Of a stretch of DNA of 64,000 nt, positions 39,827 to 48,040 are shown piece by piece (within the stretch, counting starts at the first letter, position 1; every line of letters starts with the position of its first letter). This DNA comes from Chlorella sp. KRBP (lineage: Eukaryota > Chlorophyta > Trebouxiophyceae > Chlorellales > Chlorellaceae): assembly GCA_004335735.1 (NCBI GenBank), contig QAXK01001512.1, positions 1-64,000 of the forward strand. Direction: 5' to 3'. The notes under the pieces are model-generated. The model was not told the DNA's origin and searched no databases. It saw nothing but the letters and a program-made list of their open reading frames with translations. The position numbers and the translations under genes are program-made.

Positions 39827-42739
39827 ATGAGACCCACCACCCGCGCGAAGAGGGCCACCGCCCTCGGAGCGACGGCCGCCGTCGCCCTGAGCATGGCGGT
39901 CGCCGTGCAGCAGTCGGCCGCCGCCGCGCCGACACCCACCGCCGGCGGCCACGAGTCGCAGGCGCCGGGGGACCACGACCACGGCCTGCCCGACCTCGAC
40001 ACCCGGAAGGGCACCGCCGCCCCGGCCGCCGACCAGCGCAGCGCCGCCCAGCGCTCGACGGCCACCGGCCGGGCCTCGGGGGCGAAGACGGTGACCTGGA
40101 ACCGTTTCGGCGCTCCCGCCACCTACGTCCTCGACGGCACCTCGCCGGTCGCCCGCGGCCTCGCGAAGGACCCCGAGCAGGCGGCGCTGGACTTCGTCGC
40201 CGGCGAGCGGGCGAGCTTCGGGCTCACCGCCGAGCAGGCCGACGACGTCGAGGTCATCGGGACCAACCGGATCGGCGACGCGACCGTCGTCCTCCTCCGC
40301 CAGAGCTTCGGTGGGGTCCCCGCCGGTCTCGACGGCACCGCCGCGGTCGCCGTCCAGGGCGGCGCCGTCCGCTACGTCAGCTCCACGCTCACCCCGGACG
40401 CGCAGGCACCCGCCGCGGCCACCGTCGGGAAGGACGCGGCCGTCGCCGCCGCGGCCCGCAGCGTCGAGGCCGACGCCGGGAGGCTCCTCAGTGCGCGCAC
40501 CGACGAGGTCGCCGTGCCCTTCCCGGGCGAGGCCCCGCGTCGCGCGTGGCGGGTCGAGATGGTCGTCGACGAGGAGACCGCCTACACGGTCCACGTCGAC
40601 GCCCGCTCCGGCGAGGTCATCGCCCGCGAGAACCTCGTGGACGCCGACAGCGACAACCCGCGCTGGAAGGTCTTCACCGGCACGCCGAACACCGACCGGT
40701 CCTCGACCGACACCCGCGCCACCTTCTGCTGGGTCGCGGCCGACGGCTGCGACGAGGTCGTCGGCAGCCCGGCGTCCCCGAAGGCGTGGGACGTCGACCC
40801 GGCCACCGACCTCAGCACGTTCACGACGAACGGCAACAACGCGCTGACCTACGAGCAGTGGCGCACGACGCCCGGCCCGACCGCCGCGCCGCGGACCGAC
40901 CGGAACTACGTCTACCCGTGGACCAACGTCTGGCAGACGAGCAAGTGCAGCCCGGACGCGTACACGAGCGAGACCCGCAACGACATCGACGCGGCGACCG
41001 CCAACCTCTTCGCGATGCACAACCGGATGCACGACTGGTCCTACCGGCTCGGGTTCACCGAGACCGCCTGGAACCTCCAGCGCGACAACTACGGCAAGGG
41101 CGGCCTCGGCGGTGACCCGGAGCAGGGTCGCGCCCAGTCCGGCGCCCAGACCGGGCTGCGCAACAACGCGAACCAGCTGACCCTCGGCGACGGCGGCACC
41201 GTCTCGAGCAACATGTACATGTGGCAGCCGGTCGCCGGCTCGTTCTACGCCCCGTGCGTCGACGGCTCGTTCGACATGTCCGTCATCGGCCACGAGTACG
41301 GCCACGCCATCAGCAACCGGATGGCCGGCGGCCCCGCCGCGGGCCTGTCGGGCCTCCAGGCCGGGGCGATGGGCGAGAGCTGGTCGGACCTCATGGCGAT
41401 GGAGTACCTGCAGGAGAACGGGTACGCGCCGCTCGGCGGCGAGGCGACCCCGATGGGCGCCTACGTCACCGGCAACCCGCAGCAGGGCATCCGCAACTAC
41501 AACATGGGCCAGAGCCCGCTCAACTACTCCAACGTCGGGTACGACCTCACCGGCCCGCAGGTCCACGCGGACGGCGAGATCTGGTCGGCGACGAACAACG
41601 ACATCCGCGCCGCGTTCATCACCCGCTACGGCCTCGGTGACGCCGCGACGCAGAAGGCGTGCGCGAACGGGACCACCCCGGTCGCCCAGTGCCCGGGCAA
41701 CCGGCGCTGGATCCAGCTCGTCTTCGACGCCTGGCTGCTCATGCCGAGCGGGCAGGTCTCGATGGTCGACGCCCGCGACCGGATGCTCGCCGCGGACCTG
41801 CTCCGCTTCGGTGGCCGCAACCAGGACCTCCTGTGGAACGCCTTCGCGGCGCGGGGTCTCGGTCAGGGCGCGACGTCGGCCGGTTCCGGCGACTCGCGGC
41901 CGGTGCCGAGCTTCTCGTCGGCCTACGCCGGCGACGCGACGCTGCGGTTCTCGCCGGTCGACGAGGAGGGCCGCCCGGTCGTCGGTGCGAAGCTCTACGT
42001 CGGTGAGTACACGGGCCGCTCGCGGGCCGTGGCCGACACCGACCCGGCGACCGACCTCCCGGACACCTTCGCGGTCGTGCCGGGCGAGCGGACCTACACG
42101 GCCCAGGCTCCCGGCCACGGCCAGGCGCGCGTCTCCTTCACCGCCAAGCCGCGCCAGACCCGCGACCTCACGGTCCGGCTGCGCGACAACCTCGCCAGCG
42201 CCTCGCGGGGTGCCGTCCTCACCGGCGAGGGAACCGGTCTGGCCAAGCTCGTCGACGACGACGAGGCCACGACGGGGACGACGGTAGACCAGCCGTCGGC
42301 CGCGCAGAAGGTGTTCACCGTCGACCTCGCCGGGGGCCGCCAGGTCGTCCGCCGGGTCCAGGTGAGCGCCCTGCCCGAGCCCGGGTCGGTCGCGAGGTTC
42401 CAGGCCCTGCGCCAGTTCCGGGTCTGGGCCTGCGACGCGAAGGGTCGGGTCGACTGCTCGCGCGACGCCGACTACCGCGCGGTGTACACCTCGCCGGCCG
42501 ACGCGTTCCCCGCCGGGGTGCCGCGGCCGACGGCGCCGGCGCTGAAGATGCGATCGTTCGACATCCCGCAGACCGCGGCGACCCACCTGCGCGTCGAGGT
42601 CGTGGCCAACCAGTGCCAGGGCGGTCCGCTGTACGCCGGTGAGCAGGACGCGGACCCGGCGAACGCCACCGACTGCGTCACCGGCTACTCGGGTGCGCAG
42701 AAGGTCGGCATCACGGAGGTGCAGGTCTTCCGCCGCTGA
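39827..42739 (+). CDS. Secreted M36 (fungalysin-type) metalloprotease
   Basis: A 970-residue secreted zinc endopeptidase. A signal peptide (about 1-33) precedes an FTP propeptide (about 90-220) and the catalytic domain, with HEYGH (H489, E490, H493) in SVIGHEYGHAISNRM and the third ligand E517 in GAMGESWSDLMAMEYL, the fungalysin arrangement. Residues from about 700 form two beta domains, the last (ASRGAVLTGEGTG to the end) resembling F5/8 or NPCBM-type adhesion modules. GGAGGAGC lies before the ATG. It is one of three secreted metallopeptidases in the window and would add to extracellular protein digestion. Confidence 0.93.
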   Translation: MRPTTRAKRATALGATAAVALSMAVAVQQSAAAAPTPTAGGHESQAPGDHDHGLPDLDTRKGTAAPAADQRSAAQRSTATGRASGAKTVTWNRFGAPATYVLDGTSPVARGLAKDPEQAALDFVAGERASFGLTAEQADDVEVIGTNRIGDATVVLLRQSFGGVPAGLDGTAAVAVQGGAVRYVSSTLTPDAQAPAAATVGKDAAVAAAARSVEADAGRLLSARTDEVAVPFPGEAPRRAWRVEMVVDEETAYTVHVDARSGEVIARENLVDADSDNPRWKVFTGTPNTDRSSTDTRATFCWVAADGCDEVVGSPASPKAWDVDPATDLSTFTTNGNNALTYEQWRTTPGPTAAPRTDRNYVYPWTNVWQTSKCSPDAYTSETRNDIDAATANLFAMHNRMHDWSYRLGFTETAWNLQRDNYGKGGLGGDPEQGRAQSGAQTGLRNNANQLTLGDGGTVSSNMYMWQPVAGSFYAPCVDGSFDMSVIGHEYGHAISNRMAGGPAAGLSGLQAGAMGESWSDLMAMEYLQENGYAPLGGEATPMGAYVTGNPQQGIRNYNMGQSPLNYSNVGYDLTGPQVHADGEIWSATNNDIRAAFITRYGLGDAATQKACANGTTPVAQCPGNRRWIQLVFDAWLLMPSGQVSMVDARDRMLAADLLRFGGRNQDLLWNAFAARGLGQGATSAGSGDSRPVPSFSSAYAGDATLRFSPVDEEGRPVVGAKLYVGEYTGRSRAVADTDPATDLPDTFAVVPGERTYTAQAPGHGQARVSFTAKPRQTRDLTVRLRDNLASASRGAVLTGEGTGLAKLVDDDEATTGTTVDQPSAAQKVFTVDLAGGRQVVRRVQVSALPEPGSVARFQALRQFRVWACDAKGRVDCSRDADYRAVYTSPADAFPAGVPRPTAPALKMRSFDIPQTAATHLRVEVVANQCQGGPLYAGEQDADPANATDCVTGYSGAQKVGITEVQVFRR

Positions 42740-42758
42740 CCGGGCGGTTCCGGTCGCA

Positions 42759-42818
42759 TCGAGGTCGCGCGACATGCCGAGGAGCAGGGGCTCCCACCGG
42801 CATGTCGCGCGACCTCGA
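42759..42818. terminator. Long perfect inverted repeat between convergent genes
   Basis: Arms of 21 bp (42759-42779 and 42798-42818, the left beginning TCGAGGTCGCGCGACATG) are perfectly complementary, with an inner GGAGC/GCTCC stem in the 18-nt spacer. It sits between the M36 and HyuB stops, so it can act as a bidirectional terminator, but the stem is much longer than needed. Confidence 0.7.
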
Positions 42819-42832
42819 CCCGTCGTGGGGCC

Positions 42833-44809
42833 TCAGAGCCAGTCGACGTCGGCGGCGCTCGCGCCCCCGGAGAGCCGCGCGTAGCCGGGACCGCGGTCGA
42901 AGAACGGCTGCTCGCCGCGAACCGCGCGCCGTTCCTCGCGCAGCGTGTCGGAGGCGGCGGTGTCGACCACGGGCTCGTCCCTGGTCCCCGAGGCGAAGAC
43001 GCCGTAGTCGTCCCGGGCGCCCTCGAACGACACCTTGCCCCAGCGCAGGTCGCGCTCGACCTCGTCGTAGGGCCGCTCGAGGGGGTCACCCCACCCGCCG
43101 CCGCCGGTCGTGCGGATGCGGATGACCTGCCCCGCGCGCACCGGCTCGGCGTCGGCGAGGGCGTCGACGACCCGCTCGTCGGGGCCGCCGAGGTCGACGG
43201 TCACCTCGAACGGCCGGCCGGCCTTGCCGCCCTTGACGCCCCAGCAGGCCAGGATCGAGCGGTCGGCGATGGACATGAAGTGGGCGTCCTGCAGCATCCG
43301 GATCTGCTTCTCGTAGCCGAGGCCGCCGCGGAACCGGCCGGCGCCGCCGGAGTCGACCGCGAGCCCGAGCCGCTCGACGCGGAAGGGGAACCGGCTCTCG
43401 GTGAACTCGGTCGGGAGGTTGCGGCTGTCCGGGACGACGTGGATCGTGTCCTCGCCGTCGGCGTAGTAGCGGCCACCCGAGCCGCCGCCGAGCACCTCGC
43501 GCATGAGGTAGTCGTTGCCGTCGCGGTCCTTGCCGTAGACGCCGGTGTAGCGGATGGTCTCCTGGTCGGCGGGCATCCGGCCGTCGACCGCCTTGGCGAC
43601 GACACCGGCGAGGACCCCGAGAAGCCGGAGGATGACGAACGTGCGCGCGTTGGTCGGCGCCGGGTAGACGGGCGTCAGCAGGGTGCCCTTCTCCGGGAAG
43701 CGCATCTCGATGAGCGGCACGACGCCCTCGTTGACGTCGAGCTCGGCCATCCGCTCGGGGGAGTCCGCGAGGTTGCGCAGGATCGGGGCGAGCCACTTCT
43801 TGAGGAAGTTGCCGCCGACGTAGTCGCCGCAGTGGTTGATCGGGCCCTTGGCCTGCGGGCCGGTGCCGGTGAAGTCGATGACGAGGCGCGGGCCGCCGTC
43901 GCCGGGGCCCGGGCCACCGGTGCTCGTCTTGGTCAGGGTGATCCGCTGCGTGTGGAGCATCGGCTCGTCGACGCCGTCGTGCTCGGCGTAGTCCTCCCAG
44001 ACGTAGGTACCGTCGGGGATGCGGTCGAGCACCTCGCGCCGGTACGTCTCGGTCGTCGCGTCGAGGATGGCGTCGAAGGCCGCCTCGACGGTGTCCCGGC
44101 CGTAGCGGGCGAACAGCTCGCCGAGGCGCCGGGCCCCCATGAGGCAGGCCGAGCACTCTGCGTCGAGGTCGGCGGCGAGGCTGTCGGGCATCCGGCTGTT
44201 GCGGGTCATGATGCGCAGCGCGGCGCGGTTGGGAACTCCGCTGTCCCACAGCTTGATCGGCGGGACCGAGAGCCCCTCCTCGAACACCGTGCGGGCGTTG
44301 CTCGGCATCGAGCCGGGCACCGCGCCGCCGATGTCGTCGTGGTGCCCGAAGGCCTGGACGAACGCGACGACCTGGCCCTCGTGGAAGACCGGCACGGTGA
44401 CGCAGAGGTCGGGGAGGTGCCCGATGCCGCCCTCGGACTCGTAGACGTCGTTGTGGAAGAAGACGTCGCCCTCGTGCATCTCGGCGATCGGGAAGTCGCG
44501 CACGATCGGGTGCACGAGAGCCGAGTACGAGCGGCCGGTCAGCTTGCGCAGCTGCCGGTCGTGGATGCCGGCCCGGAAGTCGTGGGCGTCGCGGATCATC
44601 GGGGACCGGCTGGTGCGCGCGATCGCCGTCTCGACCTCCATCTCGACGCTGGCCAGCGTGCCCTGGACGATCTCGACGAGGATCGGGTCCACCGTGCTGC
44701 CGGGTGCGGTGAGCCGCCCGCCGTGCTCGTACTCGGTCGGCAGGCCGGCCGGGTTCACGGGTGCGGCGGCGAGGTAGGCCTCGAGCTCCTCGGGGGTCGT
44801 GGCGCTCAT
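42833..44809 (-). CDS. hyuB: Hydantoinase B / oxoprolinase family subunit
   Basis: A 658-residue HyuB-type subunit. With HyuA it makes an ATP-dependent amidohydrolase that opens cyclic amides or lactams (N-methylhydantoin, hydantoins, 5-oxoproline) or, in related enzymes, carboxylates ketones. Family motifs: EMEVETAIARTSRSPMIRD, DFRAGIHD, HEGDVFFHNDVYESEGGIGH, GHHDDIGGAVPGSMP and GGGSGGRYYADGEDT. Length is slightly above usual; the C-terminal 50 residues (from about 605) are an Arg/Glu-rich tail. The ATG overlaps the HyuA stop (ATGA). The separate HyuA and HyuB chains argue against a standard fused oxoprolinase. Confidence 0.93.
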   Translation of the reverse strand: MSATTPEELEAYLAAAPVNPAGLPTEYEHGGRLTAPGSTVDPILVEIVQGTLASVEMEVETAIARTSRSPMIRDAHDFRAGIHDRQLRKLTGRSYSALVHPIVRDFPIAEMHEGDVFFHNDVYESEGGIGHLPDLCVTVPVFHEGQVVAFVQAFGHHDDIGGAVPGSMPSNARTVFEEGLSVPPIKLWDSGVPNRAALRIMTRNSRMPDSLAADLDAECSACLMGARRLGELFARYGRDTVEAAFDAILDATTETYRREVLDRIPDGTYVWEDYAEHDGVDEPMLHTQRITLTKTSTGGPGPGDGGPRLVIDFTGTGPQAKGPINHCGDYVGGNFLKKWLAPILRNLADSPERMAELDVNEGVVPLIEMRFPEKGTLLTPVYPAPTNARTFVILRLLGVLAGVVAKAVDGRMPADQETIRYTGVYGKDRDGNDYLMREVLGGGSGGRYYADGEDTIHVVPDSRNLPTEFTESRFPFRVERLGLAVDSGGAGRFRGGLGYEKQIRMLQDAHFMSIADRSILACWGVKGGKAGRPFEVTVDLGGPDERVVDALADAEPVRAGQVIRIRTTGGGGWGDPLERPYDEVERDLRWGKVSFEGARDDYGVFASGTRDEPVVDTAASDTLREERRAVRGEQPFFDRGPGYARLSGGASAADVDWL

Positions 44810-46923
44810 CGGGTCGCCTCCTTCGTGATGACGAGGTTGCCCCAGCCGTCGACGCGCACGGCGAAGCCGGGGTGGACCGGGACGGTCGAGCCGAACTCCT
44901 CGACGACCGCCGGGCCGGCGAAGGTGTCGCCGGCGCGCAGGTCGGGGCGCCAGAGCACCGGGGTGTCGACGTAGCCGTCGTCGGGGTCGAAGCACACCGG
45001 GCGCACGGACCGCTGCCCCGGCAGGTGTCCACGGACCGACACATCCGCCGACTCGTGGACGCGCTCGGGGAGGGGCTGGAGCTCGGGGCGGACGATCGGA
45101 CCGACGCCGGTGACCCGCAGGTTGACCCACTCGACGCGCTGGCTCGGGTCGTCGCGGAAGTCGTAGCCGTAGAGCTGCCGGTGCTCGTCGTGGAAGCGGG
45201 CCGCCACCTCGGCGGCCCACGCCTCGTCGACGTCGCCGGCGCGGGCCGGGACGCGCACCTCGTAGGCCTGGCCGAAGTAGCGCAGGTCGACGGTGCGGAC
45301 GAACTCGTGCTGCTCCGGCGCGAAGCCCTCGGCCGCCAGCGCGGTGGCGCCCCGGGAGGTCAGGGAGTCCAGGACCGCACGAACCTCGTCGAGGTCGAGG
45401 GACTCGTGCCGCGCGACGTGCGTCTGCACGTAGTCGTTGCGGACGTCGACGGTGAGCAGCCCGAAGGCGCTGAGGTTGCCCGGGTTCGGCGGCACGACGA
45501 CGCCGGCGAGGTCGAGGACGTCGACGAGCCGGCAGGCCAGCAGGGAACCGGAGCCGCCGAAGGTCGTCAGCATGAAGTCACGGACGTCGAGCCCGCGCTT
45601 GACCGACACCTGGCGCAGCGCGTTCGCCTGGTTCCACGCCGAGATCTCGAGCACGCCTGTGGCACAGCGTTCGAGGTCGAGACCGAGGCGCTCGGCCAGC
45701 GCCTCCAGACCGGTCCGTGCCGCCTCGACGTCGAGCGGGATCTCGCCGCCGAGCAGGTGCGGCGGGATCCGGCCGAGGACGACGTGCGCGTCGGTGATCG
45801 TCGGATCGGTGCCGCCGCGGCCGTAGCAGAGCGGCCCGGGGTCGGCTCCCGCCGACTGCGGCCCGACCTTGAGCGTCCCCTCGGGGGAGACCCAGGCGAC
45901 GGACCCGCCACCCGCGCCGACCGTGACGACGTCGATCATCGGGATCTTGCTCGGGTAGGCCCCGACCGACCCCTCCGTCGTCAGCGTCGGCTCGCCGTCG
46001 AGGACGACCGAGACGTCGGTCGACGTGCCGCCGCCGTCGCACGTCAGCACGCGCGGGAAGCCCGCCCGCTCGGCGATGAGCGCCGCCCCGAGAGCCCCGG
46101 CCGCCGGACCGGACAGCACGGTCGTGATCGGCTGGTGCACGACCTCGTCGGCCGAGAGCACGCCGCCGTTGGACTTCATGACGTAGAACGGCACCGGCCG
46201 CCCGCCGGTGAAGCCGTCGAGCCGGTCGTGGATGTTGCGCACGTAGCGGCTGACGTTGGGCTTGACCGCGGCGTCGACGAGCGTGGTCATCGCCCGCTCG
46301 TACTCGCGGTACTCGCGCAGCACCTCGCTGCTGATCGAGACGACCGCCTCGAGGTGCTCGCGGAGCAGCACCTCGCGCATCGCGAGCTCGTGCTCGTCGT
46401 TGGCGTAGGAGTGCAGGAAGCAGACGCCGATCGTCGTGATGCCGCGGTCCCGGAACCAGTGCGCGGCGGCGACGGCGTCCTCCTCGGAGAAGGGGCGCAC
46501 CTCGGCCCCGGTGACGTCGAGCCGCCCGCGCACGGTGCGCACCGCGTCGGCGGGGACGATGCGCGGCGGCTTGACCCAGAAGTAGGAGTTGCCGTAGCCG
46601 TCCGGGACGGCCTGGCGGGCGATCTCGAGCATGAACTCGTAACCCTCGGTCGTCACGAACCCGAGCCGCTCGACCTTGCCCTCGAGGAGCTTGTTCGTCG
46701 CCACCGTCGTGCCGTGGGAGACGGCCGTCAGGTCGTGCCCGGTGGCCTCCATCAGCCCGAGGATCTTCTCGATGCCGGCGATGAACCCGTCCGCCGGGTT
46801 CGCCGGGGTGCTCGGGGTCTTGGTGGTGACGACCTCGCCGGAGTCCTCGTCGACGGCCACGACGTCGGTGAAGGTCCCCCCGGTGTCGATGCCCACCCGG
46901 ATGCGCCGCTGCCGCTCGGTCAT
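44806..46923 (-). CDS. hyuA: Hydantoinase A / oxoprolinase family subunit
   Basis: A 705-residue HyuA-type subunit with the actin-like ATPase motifs GIDTGGTFTDVVAVD at the start, SHGTTVATNKLLEG, CDGGGTSTDVSVV, and GAGGGSVAWVSPEGTLKVGP. It activates the substrate with ATP for ring opening by HyuB. The ATG at 46923 is chosen because the protein then starts eight residues before the ATP motif; TTGGAT lies 7 nt upstream and GATCGAGG could serve as a ribosome site. No hydantoin racemase or N-carbamoylase gene lies beside it, so the substrate must be inferred from the regulon, which suggests a pyrimidine- or purine-derived ring. Confidence 0.93.
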   Translation of the reverse strand: MTERQRRIRVGIDTGGTFTDVVAVDEDSGEVVTTKTPSTPANPADGFIAGIEKILGLMEATGHDLTAVSHGTTVATNKLLEGKVERLGFVTTEGYEFMLEIARQAVPDGYGNSYFWVKPPRIVPADAVRTVRGRLDVTGAEVRPFSEEDAVAAAHWFRDRGITTIGVCFLHSYANDEHELAMREVLLREHLEAVVSISSEVLREYREYERAMTTLVDAAVKPNVSRYVRNIHDRLDGFTGGRPVPFYVMKSNGGVLSADEVVHQPITTVLSGPAAGALGAALIAERAGFPRVLTCDGGGTSTDVSVVLDGEPTLTTEGSVGAYPSKIPMIDVVTVGAGGGSVAWVSPEGTLKVGPQSAGADPGPLCYGRGGTDPTITDAHVVLGRIPPHLLGGEIPLDVEAARTGLEALAERLGLDLERCATGVLEISAWNQANALRQVSVKRGLDVRDFMLTTFGGSGSLLACRLVDVLDLAGVVVPPNPGNLSAFGLLTVDVRNDYVQTHVARHESLDLDEVRAVLDSLTSRGATALAAEGFAPEQHEFVRTVDLRYFGQAYEVRVPARAGDVDEAWAAEVAARFHDEHRQLYGYDFRDDPSQRVEWVNLRVTGVGPIVRPELQPLPERVHESADVSVRGHLPGQRSVRPVCFDPDDGYVDTPVLWRPDLRAGDTFAGPAVVEEFGSTVPVHPGFAVRVDGWGNLVITKEATR

Positions 46924-47011
46924 GGCCTCGATCCAACCGCCCCGGCGCCGACCCCCGCGTTGGCAGATGGTGCCGACGGACCGCCCACCCGACGGCCATC
47001 CTCGCCAACGG

Positions 47012-47716
47012 TCAGGAGCGGGGTGCCACGACGTCGAGGTCGACCGGCCCCTCGATCCCCGCGATGCGGGCCCGGCTGCTGACCTGCCACCACGCCCAGC
47101 CCTCACCCGACGGGCGCAGCAGGAGCCGGCGGGCCCAGCGCTCGCGGTCGGCCAGCTCCGCCGGCAGCGGGTAGCGCTGCGCGAAGTCCCCGAGCAGGTA
47201 GAGGCGCACCCGCTGGCCGGTGCCCTCCTCGACGGCCGCCGTGAACGCGGTGAGCCGCTGCTGCACCACCTCCACCGGCGGGCGGGCCGCGCAGTTGCCG
47301 CTCAGCTCGAGGTCGACGACCGGTGGCAGCGCCTCGTCGTCCGCCCCGACCTCGCGCAGCCTGCCGAGGAAGTTGCCCGCCTGCTCCTCGCCCGACTTGC
47401 ACAGGGTGAAGAAATGGTACCCGCCGACCTCCAGGCCGGCCTCCCGGGCGCCGCGCCAGTTGCGGGCGAACCGGTCGTCCTCGAAGGTGGCGCCCTCGGA
47501 GGCCTTGACGTAGGCGGCGTCGATGCCGTCGGCGGCCACGGCCGCCCAGTCGATCTCGCCCTGGTGCGCCGAGACGTCGATGCCGAACCGCTCGCCGGAC
47601 GCGAGCCCCGGCCGGTGGTGGGGGAGCACGTAGGTGAAGCCGGCCCACCCTGCGGCCCCGACGAGCAGGACGGCGCCGAGCAGCGCCGCTCCCCACCGCA
47701 CGAGTCCCCTGACCAT
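47012..47716 (-). CDS. GH25 family lysozyme (muramidase), membrane-anchored or secreted
   Basis: A 234-residue GH25 glycoside hydrolase that cuts the MurNAc-GlcNAc bond of peptidoglycan. An N-terminal hydrophobic helix (about 4-28) serves as signal or anchor; the catalytic barrel starts FGIDVSAHQGEIDWAAV, followed by YVKASEGATFED, GYHFFTLCKSG and the acidic pair in PPVVDLELSGN, and ends DLDVV. The start is fixed by TACCCT 6 nt before the ATG; a longer open frame upstream runs into GC-rich repeats and is not coding. It lies downstream of, and on the same strand as, the flotillin gene. Confidence 0.92.
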   Translation of the reverse strand: MVRGLVRWGAALLGAVLLVGAAGWAGFTYVLPHHRPGLASGERFGIDVSAHQGEIDWAAVAADGIDAAYVKASEGATFEDDRFARNWRGAREAGLEVGGYHFFTLCKSGEEQAGNFLGRLREVGADDEALPPVVDLELSGNCAARPPVEVVQQRLTAFTAAVEEGTGQRVRLYLLGDFAQRYPLPAELADRERWARRLLLRPSGEGWAWWQVSSRARIAGIEGPVDLDVVAPRS

Positions 47717-47722
47717 CGCTGC

Positions 47723-47728
47723 AGGGTA
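47723..47728 (-). promoter_or_regulatory. Leaderless -10 (TACCCT) for GH25 lysozyme
   Basis: On the minus strand TACCCT, 6 nt (GCAGCG), then the ATG at 47716. It decides the start. Confidence 0.6.
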
Positions 47729-47993
47729 GGCCAGGACGCGGCTCCGCCCCGGCACGGGGTGCGCGGGGCGGGGTGCGCGGGGCGGGTGTCCGGCTGCGAC
47801 GGCGGGGTCGGCGGGGTCGGAGGTGCCGACGTGCGTGGGGTGTTCTCCGGGACTCCGGTCGCGTCGACCAGGATCCCGGTCCGAACGTCCGGTATCCCTC
47901 CCTCGGCGTCCGGTATCCCGGTCGCGGCGACCGCATTCTGGAGGAGCACGAGCCCGGCGTCGCGTCGCGTCGCGTCGGGAGTCCAGGACACGG

Positions 47994-48024
47994 CTCCGCC
48001 CCGGCACGGGGTGCCGGGGCGGAG
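47994..48024 (-). terminator. Hairpin terminator after flotillin gene
   Basis: A perfect 14-bp stem, CTCCGCCCCGGCAC with its complement, and a GGG loop, 17 nt past the flotillin stop. Confidence 0.7.
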
Positions 48025-48040
48025 TGCGTCGAGCGGTGGG

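Larger units (their letters stand above)
47717..48040. repeat. Repeat-rich intergenic region between flotillin and GH25 genes
   Basis: This 324-nt gap has no gene. It holds two 31-bp direct copies, 30 of 31 identical, beginning CCAGGAC (47731-47761 and 47983-48013); a tandem 14-bp repeat GGGGTGCGCGGGGC (47756-47783); a repeated GTCCGGTATCCC element (near 47889 and 47909); and a triple CGTCG run near 47960. The right copy is also half of the flotillin terminator, and the left copy starts right behind the GH25 promoter. Confidence 0.6.
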
